From Lineus longissimus (lineage: Eukaryota > Nemertea > Pilidiophora > Heteronemertea > Lineidae): a stretch of DNA of 64,000 nucleotides. A model generated the notes under the pieces. The model searched no databases and was not told the DNA's origin. It saw only the letters and a list, made by a program, of their open reading frames with translations. A program made the translations under genes and the position numbers. Shown in pieces: positions 14,067 to 28,100 of the stretch; the stretch's first letter is position 1, and each line of letters opens with the position of its first letter. The DNA lies in the NCBI RefSeq assembly GCF_910592395.1, contig NC_088308.1:4650001-4714000 (forward strand). Direction: 5' to 3'.

Positions 14067-17000
14067 ATGTGTTGACACAAAGGCACCATCACCTGTCTTG
14101 AGGCTGCTGCAAGTGTGATGTCTTCTGGCTACGGTGGTCATTGTGTGCAGTTAAAGAGATATGCCTAATTTCAATACCGCAAGATTGAAAGTCCCTCTGC
14201 AGTGCAAATGTGATAAAGAAGAAAAAAAACGTTGGGCAGATGTACTATAGTTCATGACAAATTTCTTCCAGGTTTTCTTTCCTGTTCATAAGAACTTTAT
14301 ATCTATTCATCTGTTACCGCTTTGTTCACTTTGGGCCCTTTTAGAACAGAAACATCGCTGCAGATCCTTGGTTGTCTAGAGTAGACCTCAGATTATCACC
14401 AAGTACAGCTAATTCAGTAATAAGTCCTTAACTCATGCAGTACAATGCAATTAATTAAACAAAACCACGAGCGACAATAATTAGTGCCATGTAATGACCG
14501 ATTATCAAAAACAATGAACGATGCTGGGTGAGTGGGTAAGTACCAGTTTCGCACTCGAGAACAAGAAGCATCTGCAGGGACGTGTGTCTGCCTTTCACTT
14601 GTTCCCTAGTCACGATAAATTGTCCAATCCCGCCATTATTGACTCGGCACAATGGTGGAGATTAAGACTATTATCTTGTGCCTTTATGACGGTCGTCTAA
14701 CCTGAAAGGTGCTGTTGCAGCCGCGGGTGGGAGTGGTGGGGGGTTCACATGACACCGTTAACAACCCGCCCGACAAGTCAAACCTCCTCGCTCCCAATGA
14801 AGCAACAAGTTAGATTAAATCACTGCTCATCTCGTTGATATCTCGGAGCTGGGCAGCCGGAGATGTGCCATGTTGTTTCTTGTGGCTCACTTGTTGCAGG
14901 AGGGGAAGAGTTGTTTCGCCCATGAGGCGTACCCGGCCGATGGATGCCCCAGACAGCTGAACCAGCATCCCTTACAATACCCACACCCAAGTGTGTGTAC
15001 TTAGTTCTTGTTACAACGACCTGCTGTCCTAACACCTTCAGTAGCAGACGGTTACCAGTTCGAGCATCTAGGGTACTTTCATACCAGGCCCCCTTTTCTT
15101 GAGGACTCTTTACGTCAAATAAAAAACGTCTCTAACTTATTATTGTGTTATGAAAAAAAAATTGGACCACTCTTTGTCTGTAAGTTTTTATCGATAACCA
15201 CAACTCATTGTTGTGGTTTTTCATTATGTTCTGTGTTCTTTTAGAGACATATGCTGCTTTTTAACCTGGTGTTTGTTCACTGATAAAGGTAGCCCGAGGT
15301 TGTCACGTGCCTCCTGACAGGCTCTACTCACCAGAGAGTGCAATGTTGCCAGGAAGGACAATTTATTAAAACTTCAGCCATAAAATTTGATCAGACATTT
15401 CTGAGTTTCTGTTTCAAAAAGCTATGTATTGGAAGGCTTTTTCTTCATCGAGGTTGAGAATAGTACAAGGCGTAGCAATTCTTCTAATAAAGGAAAAATA
15501 TGAAAAAAAAATTTGTGTGTCGAATGTGAATTGCAATAGTGAAATAAAGAAAACAAGTCCAGCTTCCCACCTGAAACCAAAGCTCTTTCCATCTCGTCTG
15601 TTGCCAACAATAAAAGATAATCTAATACAACAATGGTGTGATGCTGATCGCAGTGATTCTTGACCATGAGGCGTGGTCAAGTAAACTTGTGACAAAGAGG
15701 TCGGCCTACGGCAACTACACGTTACTGTTGTTCCAGTGAAGTGCCGATGTTAGGAAGATAACGGGGAAAAGTCACGCATTTGGTACTTAAGATGTCATCT
15801 TCATCAATGTTGATCAATATCGTTTCGGGTAGTTTTAGTTAAGTTATTGAACTTTGCAGAAAGCTATCGTTGAGTTGAAGGATGCAGTAGTAATGTGCTA
15901 TCCATTGGAGTTTGCGTGGAGCTTTGTTGTTGTGGTGATTGCCTTTAAAATTGCCCACTCCCTGCTGCTAAATGGCAAATGAGCTAAGATGACTGTTGAC
16001 GAAATCAGGCAAACTTTGGTGATAATATTCAGCTCCTTTGGTACAATTGTTGACAATGTGATGTTGGCGGGTAAGCAAATGAAACTGAAAGTTGGAAATG
16101 CACAAATGCAACTTTAAAATGCTTCTTACCTGAAAAGGAGGACAGTAATCCAATGTGTGATATTCCACTTATATGACAACACATCCATGTCTGATAGAAT
16201 ATCCTATAATCCTGAGAATGTCGTCTGAAGTGAAATGTATCCTATATATCCTAAGTGTGATGATACATCCTATAGAATGTGTTTAATACCATGTGTATGG
16301 GGAAATGCAGTGGTAATGATGTATAGAAGGCAAGGTGTGTGCTCCCATCTTGGTCCTGTTGTCCCCAACCAACTGTGAGGGGAGGCCTGCAAGCATGCAG
16401 TTTTATACCTCGTCTGGCAGCTGGAGACAGCCAACAACCCAAAACCATGACAGTGCATATGTTTTTTTCTTCACAGATGGCAGAGTTTCATCTTTTTGCT
16501 TCTCCATACCTAACAACACCAGTTATTGGTTGATTTTAATTTGAAAGATATCAGAAAGGCCTTGGGTCTGGTGAATTCTGAATGGGTTGGCCTCATTTGC
16601 AAGGTCAGGTGATGATTGTTGGAGCCACGTGTGATTCTGAACCCAACCAGTCTGATTTGGGCTCATTAGATCAACAGCCCACAGAATGGCATCACAAATC
16701 CAAGTGTTGCCAAGAGAAAAAATTGAATGCCTTCCATGTGCAAAGAGAAAGTCACAGGTGGAGGTAGCATCCAACACCATTGATAAAAAACATATTACCT
16801 CAATCGCACAAGGGCACTTGTCATCTTTTCAACTATTAAGTGTATGCATTTTCTCTCTTCTTCCCATTTAAAACAGCTAATGTTGTCTCAACATGCTGTG
16901 CACTTGCTGGCTGTGGACTGATACGTGTTCTGTGTGGGAGTAAAGAGGCCATCCTTGTCGGCAACATCTTTTAAATGGTGTTTTATTCATTTCTAAAGTG

Positions 17001-18026
17001 TGAACACCACCCACCCGTTTACAAAGGTCAATAAAGAAAAAAAAATTGCTCTGCAGATTAAAAAAATAACTTCCCCTATATTATAATATCTTCCTTGATT
17101 GTTGTGAATTGCCCAAGGACTTCTATTTTGACTTTATTGCCTTAAAGAAGTGATCTGTTGGAAACTATTCCATATCCTTGCAGAAGCGGATAGCCCCTGC
17201 TAGAGATGGTGGCTTTGAGGCCAAATGCATGGTTTCAGTCCAGGAATGTGAAACAAATAATTAACCACCCCATCCCTTAACTATCATACATGGTCTAGAT
17301 AGATCAACCCTCAATGTCTTTGTGACGATTCCTTCCGTTTTCCTCGCTTTTTAGGCATTAACTCTAGAAAATAGTGTTCTCTGGTTGTCAGTAGCTCTCA
17401 GGACACAATACACAATTCCTTGGTTTACATAATGGACCTGCATGGAGAATGATGTAGTGGAAATCATGCTCCATTTGCTTGAAGAATGCGGATGGCCGAG
17501 CAATTTTTGCAGAAATTGGGTCATAAACACTTACTACACAGCTTCATTGGGCAGACAATAAACTTCGGGATGATTTTATATTGAAAAAGTGTATTTTTGA
17601 GAGCTATTTTGGCTGTTGTGATGAGGTTCGTGGCCAGATATGGTCACATTTAGAGCAGTTTTGATATGCTTTCTAGTGTGGTTTGGACTGTTTTCCTGGC
17701 CAGTGTTCTTTCCTAATATATCTAGCTTGACTCTCATCAAGTTTATCTTACATTCTGCCAGCAAAATGATGATATTGCATTGACGTTTGATGCGGGATGC
17801 GGCGGATTGGCCCCAAGTAAGCCAGTCTAGCTTGCACACATTCAAACCTGCTATATTGTCTGGGCTACAAATCAAACCACAAACCTCACACTATAACAGG
17901 TGGGTTATTATTTTGTGTTCTCATTATTATAATCCAGCTTTTGAGTGCCAATTGACAGCATTTTTGCATATAAGCTGATGTTAATTTGAATGCTAATTTG
18001 GTTAACCAGGTGCCTGTCTGTTGCAG

Positions 18027-18305
18027 TTTTTTGTCACTTGCAAGGTTGCAGGCAAGCTGACAACATGGACTTCCTACTCAGCAGCCTCCCCCCTCACCCA
18101 GTAGGTAGTTTAACTGCACTTAGACTCACTAGAGTCATCCCAAAAGTGAGATTCCTCATGCAGCATGTTGTGAAAGGCGGCAATCACGTTGGGCTCAGAG
18201 TGAGTAAGGTTAGCTTTAAGAAGCCACGTAAAACTCTCCCTGGAGGGCGCCACCGTCAAAAGGTGGCTGGACGCTACACCAAGGTTACTCCGGATGTACG
18301 AAACG
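18027..18305 (+). CDS. candidate extra MRTF exon (cassette or alternative first exon)
   Basis: The segment is open for all 93 codons and lies between a good acceptor (TGCCTGTCTGTTGCAG, ending 18,026) and a strong donor (ACG|GTAAGTGAC at 18,306). It is 279 nt long and phase 1 at both ends. Its last base joins the next exon as GCT (Ala), reading VRNALKTPPAYAEQ. It also contains an ATG at 18,065 in good context (CAACATGG), so it could be an alternative first exon that adds 80 residues. The peptide is basic in its second half and matches no domain I know. It does not contain RPEL1, which in vertebrate MRTFs precedes this point. Chance openness over 93 codons is about 1%, so an accidental open frame cannot be excluded. 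Confidence 0.42.
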
Positions 18306-19295
18306 GTAAGTGACTCTTTCCTCCTTTCTCCTCGTCTGCCATGCTTTGCTTCCATGCTCTCACCCATCTCCTCGTGAGAAACACCTCACGTTCAAACATT
18401 CCTAGTTTTTGCACTCACTGGCCAGCAGTGATTGTCCTTCAATCTCTGCCTCCAAACATCATACCCTTGCCCTCTAGCAGCTCAAATCATCGTCTTAGCT
18501 TCCAATTTTATCCAAATCTGTCACCAGTGGGTGCACCCACTTTCAAAAATTCAACACCCACATTTCAATTTTGAATATGTTTCATTGTTTTGGGAATAAA
18601 CTGTCAGTGTCTTGAAATAATTGTGGGTGTTTGCGGGTGGATTTACGCTTCGGGTGCTTGGTGCCTCAGGTCAAACTTTTCCAGCATCGCTACTCCATTT
18701 CCTGGAATTTCTCGTGGCATTTTCTGGCTGTGCATTCTCGCATAACGATGCATAAGTGTCAGAATCTCTACAGTAACAATGGCTACTCTTGATTATATTT
18801 TGTTTTCATTTGCATATGTATGGCTTGTATGTCTCTTAGAATCTTCAGTTGGCAAAATACATATGACACCTCATTTCATCAGCGACTATTTGCCGCCTGT
18901 CTGCCTGGCATGCTCTTTATCAGGGTATTGAGCAAAGTGTTTCAATCGCGAGTCGGTCATCATAACCATTTTCAAATAACATTGGCATTTCACGCCACTT
19001 TCACATGCATGATGTCTCTCTCACACCCCAATGATGATGCTTTTTGTGCTTTTTTCAGAATTTGCCATTTCAGGGTTTCAGATCCCGTAAAACAGTTTGA
19101 ATTCTTGTGGCCTGCATCGAATATGGAAATTGCCAACATCGTGGAGTGATGGGGTCAACTTTTCGTGTAGATTATGCTAAGTTTTTGTTGTTTATGTTTT
19201 CACATTTGGAGGACTGCGCCCAGGTGCCCAGTGGCCTCATTAAATACAAATTGAGGCAGTGCCACTCAATATTTTCCTTATTTTTTATCTTCCAG

Positions 19296-19351
19296 CTTTG
19301 AAGACCCCACCTGCTTACGCTGAACAAAGAAGACAACTGGAACGAGCCAAG
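19296..19351 (+). CDS. MRTF: MRTF exon: linker before the first visible RPEL
   Basis: The acceptor TTATCTTCCAG ends at 19,295 and the donor AAG|GTAAGG follows 19,351. The 56-nt exon enters in phase 1 and leaves in phase 0, encoding (x)LKTPPAYAEQRRQLERAK. This matches the vertebrate segment that links RPEL1 to RPEL2. A preceding exon ending in C would give the family's ...PPLK, and the candidate exon at 18,027-18,305 gives ALK instead. Confidence 0.93.
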
Positions 19352-22300
19352 GTAAGGCTTATTTTTATTGTCCCCATACAATTGTGGAGAATTTATTTAC
19401 CCCCAGTCAATAATTTTTGGCTTTTTGCATAATTTTCAAAGAAAACCATGCGGCACAGTGCACTATGAATAGATGACGGACATAAGGAAACGGTCTTATC
19501 TTTTATTTGGTGCTTCCTTTTGCCCGTTGTAAAAACATGTCGGCAAAATGTTCCCAAAAAAAAATCGACCCAGGCTCCACCTGACTTTCCAAACATTCAG
19601 TCCAGATGCCTCACACATGTACCAGCCAAAACCCTTTAAACCCGCAGCCAATCAGATTGTTTGTACACCTGAGCCAATCAGAACCAAGTCCCCTCCCCAT
19701 CCATGAGGCGGGCACCATCCCTTGGCACATGACCTCATGACAGTCGTGATGCCTGACAAGTTACTAAGCACCAGGCCTCCCGAGTTGCTCGAGCGTTGTC
19801 ACGAATGTACACATACCGCTGACTTGCATGCGTCCGCAAAAAAGTGTCACTGGACCAATTCATTGTCCATATCGAGCATGTTTGGATGGTTTTTTGTAGC
19901 CTGACAAAACTTTCAATTCTCTTCTATTGAATTTGGTGGTGATAAAAATGGGATTGATGACAATATGGATAAGTGCCAGGACATATTCTGGCAGATTGCA
20001 AGCCATCACGAACGCCATGGCGATGGGCAAAGTCACGGATGAGATTTAGTGACAAATATCCTGCCACTTTCTGCATCGGGTGGAAAGTGTGCCCGTAATT
20101 GTCAGTGTTGCTATCATGAGAATTCATATCTTTTTCAAATGTCCGTGGAGCGTGTGTTAAACAGCTGTCATGCAGTGTTACCGCTGCATGCTTGACGGCA
20201 AGGCCAGTTGTGGCATCAAATATTTAGCTGCAGTTCAATTTTGGCCCCTTATACCTCTGCTATCCTGGCGTCGCTGTTTTATACTTTTTCCATTTCATAC
20301 AGGTTCAAAGTTCTTCAAATTCTCAAGTTGCTAGGGTCCCAAGTCTCTAGTCCTATGGGGTATGCTGAAAATAGCCAAAACTGGCGTAAAATATTAGAAA
20401 TAGCAAGAGATGTGTAATGGCAGGTCCCAAAATCAAAGTCCCCAGTGAAAAACAAACATGTCACTACAAGTCCCTATGTTGAAACATTAGTAAATACTCA
20501 ATGCATTGTCAACTGCACATTGAAGAAAGGAAACATTTCTGTTGTTGAATATTTTGCTACACATACGTGTTTAGTCTTCATTTGAATATTTCATTACAAG
20601 GTTAGTTTCCAAAATTATTTGTTATTCATCCGTGTTCACCTAATCACGTGGGGTTATGGTTCTTGACTCAACAAAATCCCACAGTTCACAAATCGGCACG
20701 CGTCACCAAATCACTCAATTTGTCTCATTTTAGTGCTACTCTTGACACGGCAAACATTTCAAACGCGATATCATGCTCAATGGAGCTATATTTGATCTGG
20801 GGTTCCTTGAAGTGTTTGCTTGTTTTCAAGTGTGTCAACATGCTTTTTTATTGCAAGACAGCTGTAGCTCCTCAAATCAACTAGTAGACTTCTTCCTCTT
20901 GCTGGTAAAACCTTGGGCAAAACAGGGCTACTTCATGTAGCTTCCTTAACCTTTTAGCATGTGATACACTCTTTTTATGCAAAGGGTATTTGATATTTCT
21001 TGGGGACGAAGTCAGCAAGTTCTAGTCTGTATCTACTTGTGGCTCTAAGGACCTCTTACCAGAATAATTTAAGTTATAATGCTAGAAATCTCGATCTTGG
21101 GTATAATTCTGCCCTTCTTTTGTGAGAAGTTGGTGTCGTATAACTGGTCTTTGTGATGTTGACAAATGCTCACTTCCTCGTGTCATAAAAGCAAAACTGT
21201 TGCAGCCCAGAGGGTTGCACCGCACAAGTACATAATGAATATTGAATTGTTTTGTGTCTTAAAGTTCGAGCAAATATATTCAGCGTGGATAGTCATGTGT
21301 TTGATAATAATTTGAGAGATTATGGGCAATTATTGCCAATTGTCAATACTGGCACCTGCTCCAAGCAGAAAAGACAGATTTCTCCAATTGAATGAAATTA
21401 TTGATTGCTTTGGTCCATGGTTGCTGCTGCTGAATGTAATAAGAATCGGTGATTTGGGGTAATCGCAACTTTGAAAACACTCACAGTCACATTTTAGAGA
21501 AGGCTACCAGAGGGCCGGACAGAATGGGACCATTCCCTTTCTCTGTCACAATCTTATGGATTTGCATTTGAAGTGCATTGGGAACTAGCCCACTTGAAGC
21601 TGATGATGAGGGTGCTATTCCAAAAACTTCTGTCCATTCAATAAAACCTTTAAGAAGACCACTTTCAAACGCTCCCTGCACTACAGTGTAGTTAGAACTT
21701 TAACAAACACCAACAGTCAAACTATCCATGCACAGTTTAGTATCTTATGAGTCCTCCTTCTCCTGATAATAGATTTCTTAACCAAATTGACCAATCTTGT
21801 CTAGTTTATGAGGACTGCTTTAAAAATATTCAAGATTCATCCATCCAATTATTTGAGAAGAAATGATGAAGACACGTGTTGCACTGCAAAGATTTTCATC
21901 AAATCGAGCGAGTTGGTTGCAGATGTTCCTTTGCCCTGGAGATGAGTTCAGAAAACTTTTCCCCAAAACTAGAAAAAGTGAAAGGACAATTGTCATTATG
22001 ACCATAAAAGCAGCTTTCTCACACTGTTGGTAATGTTTCCGGGGCATGGCTCGAGTCCCAAATTTTGTTGTTGTTTAAAAAATGAACATGTGGAAATTTC
22101 GGGCCAATTTATTCCTGGTTCTCTGATTGCTGCACTTTATGTGATTATCGTGGAGAGATGCAGAAAGGCTGATGTCGTGTTTTTTTCAATGCTTTTCTCC
22201 TGCGCTGTAACCCTAGGGCCTGTTTCCATACAGGAAAAAAAGAGAAAAAAACCAGGTGCTTCAGATGCATTGGGGTGAATTTGTCCATTGTCAGTGGAGG

Positions 22301-25158
22301 TTTTCTTGGTTGATAATTGCCCTTCCAAAAACTGCCTTATAGCTTGGCCGCCGATCTCTTTGGTGATTTTTGTCTATGCTCAGCAGTTAAACAACATCTA
22401 ATTGCCGTTTTTTACTCGGACAAACAAATTAGCTGTAATTATTACACCATGCAAATCGTTAAAGGTTTGTGATGGCCCAAATTAGGCTTGCAGGGTGTGA
22501 AGTGTATTGATGGAACATATGTGGCATGGTGCGCTTCCCACTGCTTGGTCGTGGCTTGCCCAGTTTCCCTGTGGTGAGCCTAAAACCAACAAATTGTGTG
22601 CCCAAGTCGCACGTTACATTGTTGCAGTTGCTGTGGTCTTCCCAAGCACTCATAAAAGGGAAACGATCACCGCGTGGCGTCTTAACGGTAAATATCAACA
22701 GAATTTCAAAAATGACTTGGCCAATATTTAGTTTTATGGTTTAAGGAGTGCGTTTCTGGCGCTTCTATTTGTACGCTCATGATTGAATAGAATCACTGCC
22801 CATCAGCAAGAATATACTGTGCAGTTGGTTATTTATATATATTATGTTGTCTATTCAATTGTGGTGAAGGGCGGGTTCCCTGGCATCACTTTCTTGCGTG
22901 AGAGCTTCTTTACGAAGTTACAATTGTCTAAAAAATGTTCAGCAAATCTGCGGCTCACCTATTTTCTTTGGGCACGCTTTCAATAGAATCAGAGAATCGT
23001 GCTCAAAGAAAGCATGTCAAGACCACAACATGATATGGCCGGGGTTGACACAGTTGTCTACCGTAGAGACAATTTTTTTCTTATTATTCGTCTCACTTTA
23101 TCAACTAAGAAGTGACGGGACCCCTCTTCATATCTGATCAGGCATTAATCAAGTACTGTGCCTGCAGCCTCTTTTATACCGGTTGAGCACGCTCATTTGC
23201 ATATCAGTCACGTGACCATGGACGGCGCAGCTGCCGGGGAGTTTTGGAACGTGGCTGCAGCTCTCAGCTGTCACCTGATGCTTGAGCCCCAGGGTCGAGT
23301 CGAGAGAGTTAACGAGACAAATCTCTGACTTCCCAACAGGTCTTTTTGTGTTAAGTATTTTATTAATACAGTATAATGTGAAAGGAAAAGTGCTAGTAAT
23401 TCGTATGATTAAGAATTTATGACTTGCGTTTTGAAGAGGTTCTCTCCTGACTTACTTGACTCACTTTCAAGTCCTTCAGAGTTGGCTTGTTGTCGTCTAG
23501 ATCACTCTCGGCATCTGATGTGCTCTCTTTACTCCCGCTACACCTGAGGTTATGCGTATTTGCAATTCCTCAGCACAAGTTAAAGGCAAAAGAAGGAAGA
23601 TTTGGGGGTCTGTTGGCTGGTGAAAGAAAACAATGAGAAAAGAGTGGTCGACTATACCTGTCTGAATATAAAGGTGGTTTTGATGTGAGTTTGTTGTTGT
23701 GAATATGTCGATAGTAAGAGTTAGAGCAACTGGTGTTTGTTCATTCCACCTCTCAAAAAAGGAGTTATTTTTATATAAAGTAATATTTTATTTCATCCTG
23801 TCCAGCGATGACTGAGGACTCCCAGCCTCAGACAGGTCGACTAACCAACTACCACCCATGATCAAGTGATCAAAGTGCTGAATAAAATATTGTTCCTTCG
23901 TGATGATTTTTTATCCCTGAGAATGTTATTTTCAGCGTTTCATACCCAATTTGACCCCAAATGATATAAACAGAAAGCATATAAACAACAAATATACCGG
24001 TAACCATATTCCTAAATCTTGTTCTTTCAGACTGGCGACCTATTGCGGCACAAAATCCAGACCAGACCAGACAGGCAGGCACTTGTGGAACAAAACATAT
24101 TACAAGGTGAGCAGATGCTGACATCTGGTGAAAATAATAGAAACTGGTGATTCCTCGTCCTGGTGTTTGCTATCTAACATCGATTATAGCAATGACATCG
24201 GCTGTTGCACATGCGTGCACAGGAAAATGGACAATCTCTGCCCAAAAAATCATGTGAAGTTCAACTTTTGTAACCTGGCTTGGAAAATGAGTCACTGAAC
24301 AATTAGCTGTTATCAATAAAACTGCTTGGGCAAGGATAGTACACATCCTTTGATACAGAGCTTTCTTGTAAGGGGTATATGAGGCTTTGAATATCCTTAA
24401 GCTCCCCTCAAGTCATTTCACTTGAGAAAATAATGTTTGATGAGGTTTTTGGCCTGAAGAATGGAAACATAATTTGATTCAACCTTGGATGTCTCAATTC
24501 GTTCGCTGAGAGTTAAACTGGGGTGATTTCTTTATTTCAGATTCCACAGCACACCCATCAATACAGGAGAAACAGAAGCAGTTGAAGCGGGCACGAATCG
24601 CTGATGGACTCAACGACCGCCTATCTCTGAGGCCAGGACCCTTGGAACTAGTCGAAGGCAACATCATACCTACTCAGGAACTACATGATGCTATCTTAGG
24701 TAAGAGTAATGCCATGCTGTACGTACCACCTATACCAGAAGTTACTTAAACTCATTGGCCCCATGCTTGTGCTGCTTTCTCTCTCTGCCTCCAAAACTGA
24801 TTTGTCTTTTGAGATTCAAACGCGTGATATCCTGTATTTGACTCCAATTCTTGATGTTCTGTTAATATTTTTCCAACGATGTTACATGATTTTAATCTAA
24901 TTTCCATTTGCCTTTTCAGATGGTAAAGTTACATACACAAAGACCTGCGAAGGTGAGGACCCAAACCGAACATCGTACTTCTTATTTGATGAGGACAGCA
25001 TCAGCGATGGGGTGCCATCTCCACAGACAGCTGGCGATATCGAAATTGACCAATCACATTATGGCAGTAGTCTATCGAGTGCATCAATTCCATCTCCACC
25101 CGAGATTCCATCATTCCTTCAAAGTGGTCCAGCATTGCTGCAACAGTTCCATCTGCAA

Positions 25159-25189
<31 letters not shown>

Positions 25190-28100
25190 AGAAACAACTT
25201 CAACAACAACTTCAGACTCAGCCGGTTCATACGACGACGGTGCTAACGTCCCAGCCCCAACCTCCGTTTATACATTTACCATGCACTGTGTCACCAACCC
25301 ACCAGCCATTCACTCCACAGCCTCAAACCACTTCAATATCGACACCATCGCCGACAAACAGCATATGTAGCATTAGCAGCATAAGCAGTACGACATCGTC
25401 TAAGACTGAATCGGGCAATGGTGGCAAGTCGTCGAACAGGATAAAGAAGCCAAAGCCAAAAGGTTCTTCGAAGACCAAGGTTATAAAGTTTCACGAGTAC
25501 AAAGGTCCACCTAGTGTTGTGAAGAGTCAACAGAATCAGCTGAATGCGGGAAATGAGACGCCGTATCACATCATGCTGCAGCAGCAGCAGTTATTCCTTC
25601 AGTGGCAGCTGGAGATGCAGGCCAAGAACTTACCCTTTATCTTGCCATCGCAGAAGCAGTTGGAGAACGCAGCAGCTGCTGCTCATGCTGCAGCCCAAGC
25701 AGCTGCAGCAGCGGCTTCGAGTGCGTCCACCAGCTCGGTGTCATCTGCGACTGTGTCTAGTACAACCAAAGTCAGTTCATCACAGAATAGTGGGAAACCA
25801 CCGTCAACGTTAGATGACATGAAAGTTGCCGATTTGAAAGCCGAACTGAAGAAGCGAAATTTGCCGGTATCTGGTGCTAAACCTCAACTGATCGAGCGGT
25901 TGAAGCCGTATGCTGATGTGATAACGAATGGTGCAGCAAAGATGAGTCCTCAAATACAAATGCAGTCACCGGGGCATCCTCCGACACCACAGCAGACGCC
26001 ACCAATTCAGCATCAGCACCAGCAGCAACCACCGCTGCCATCTCAGCAGACAGTCATGGTGATGTCTCCGCAACATGAGAATACATCGTTCCAGCAGACC
26101 CTGCAGAGTATGAACACGATAATCGTACAGCCTGTCACTCCAGCCAGTACTGTTGGAGATGACAGCATGAGCGTGGCGGGGAATTGTGGATCTCCACCAA
26201 TGTCACCTGCTACCTCAGACTTGAATTCATCAGTGTCAGCCCCGATGTCCCCGGAGAGTATGGACACTGGTGCCTATTTCAATACCACAAACTCTGTCGC
26301 TTCTCTCAAGTCACAATTCAGTCTGAGTCAAAGCTCATTGATAAAGTCACAAGAACCAATAAGCAGACCCTCATCGGTTGTTCCAATGGAAATGGAGATG
26401 GACTTGGGCACGAGCCAATCTCACTTACAGACGAGTATGAACCAGACGATGAGTCCGGAGGCAACACCAGCTTATAATGCAGCTGTTCAGCTTCAGAATC
26501 TAGTGAATGTTAGTAGCCTGCAAGGTTTAACCCATGAAGACTTGGTGAGAATTCAAGCAAGGCAGATTGAAGAACTGCAGCGGCAGTTGCAGGCCTCGCA
26601 GTACCAGCTCCAGAGGAGAGAGGATGTCGTGCCAACTGCGCAGCCGCCGGTAAAGCAACAGCAGCCGCAGATTCAACAGCAACAACAGTTCATTCTGCAG
26701 CCGAATGTGAGCAGCAGTAACGCAGCGGTTGTAAGCCAAGGGCAACTGCTACAGCAGGCTATACTTGCTCAGCAGGCGCAGCAGGCACAGCAGGCTCAGC
26801 AACCTGCAACGTCGCAGCAGATCCTGATCCAGTCCCAGCCGCAGCAGGTTCAACCAACGTTCACGCTGTCGGCTTCGTCCACGAGCACCAAAATGACAAC
26901 CTCGCACTCGATGATGACATCGCTGCTCCAGAACCAGACGCTTCACGAGAGTTTGAATATGGGACAAAGCCAGCCGAAGCTGTTCCAGTTTGCTGCTCAG
27001 CCAGTTGTTCTGACTACTAAGGCGGACACGAAGCCAAGGGCTAACACATCAATACCGGTCAATGGAGTCTCCACAACAACTACAACGTAAGTAATGCATA
27101 AGCGTTGATGAGGCAAATATGTCTTAATTCCCTCCTACCTTAGCCTGAGGTTTAGATATCTGGCAAAAGAATGCAAGTTTTTTCGGAATTGCACCTTTTG
27201 GTACAGAGTGTGAGAAAAAGGCACTCTTGATCAATGCGTTCTTGAGTTGCCAGAAACCAGACTTGTTGTTGCTAATTTGTTTTATTTTTTTTCAAACCTT
27301 GACCTTGAATTTGAAATTCTGATCCCTGCAAATTTCTTCCTGTTTCCAGTCTGGTTAGACAAGACATACTCTCTGTATCAGCTGTGTACTGTGAATCCTG
27401 CTTAACTTGAACCTGAAGCAGTAAGGCGTGTTTCCTGTTCTCTGTCAAAATATATCACGTTTTACTGAGATTCTGACAATAAATTGCAGATGCCTGTGGT
27501 GAACTGTCCATACCTTGCCATAAAATACCACATAAACATGATAAATACTGTGAATTTGATAGTAAGGGTGCCTAAATAAGCAATACACAGGAACAGGACA
27601 ATTCAATGATCAGCTTGGTTTTAGACTTGCAACAAGACTGCTATATTACAATCACTACCTTGTAGCTTGAGAAGGTGAAACCTGTTGTAATGAGGCGGAA
27701 AGAGAGTGTGCAGTTTACTGTCTAGTTGAGATGTATAACCCGCTCAGCTGTTCCGAGATGTTGGTTGCACAGATGCCAGATTGGGGTAGCTTGTTCGTTT
27801 ATTCCGTAGCCTTCGCTTCGAATTCCGCAGAATGGAATGTTTGGAGTGATTCTGCTTGTGTCTTTCTGTTGGTCATGGAAGAAAATATTGTGATTAAAAA
27901 AAGAGTTGGCTATCAAAGCTTTTGATACCATAAACATTAGTGAGTGGTAACGAATAATGTTTAGAAATAAGATGAGCCTGGGGGATCCACCCAGTATCCT
28001 ATGTATGAGGTTTCATGTTGGCCGTGGGTGTTTTGGAGGGGCCATCTCAACCTATCTTTACATGGTACTGTGATTGGAACAAAAACTTGTAGTGCGGTTG

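Larger units (their letters stand above)
1..18026. other. long gene-free stretch upstream of MRTF
   Basis: I see no coding exon here that matches a known family. The open frames are short, lie in AT-rich sequence and lack paired splice signals; the longest are about 108-120 codons at 1,125-1,451 (+) and 6,546-6,908 (-). I searched for an RPEL1-type exon (a coding stretch ending in ...GIMPP with a phase-1 donor) and did not find one. The stretch may be upstream intergenic DNA, or intron 1 of MRTF if the true first exons lie to the left of the window. It holds a perfect hairpin at 6,422-6,459, a diverged duplication at 12,463-12,692 and a small array at 13,999-14,066. Confidence 0.6.

Noticed and set aside
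18110-18367. 85-codon frame on the - strand opposite the candidate MRTF exon
   Set aside because: It lacks splice or start context. The + strand reading has a paired acceptor and donor and the correct phase.
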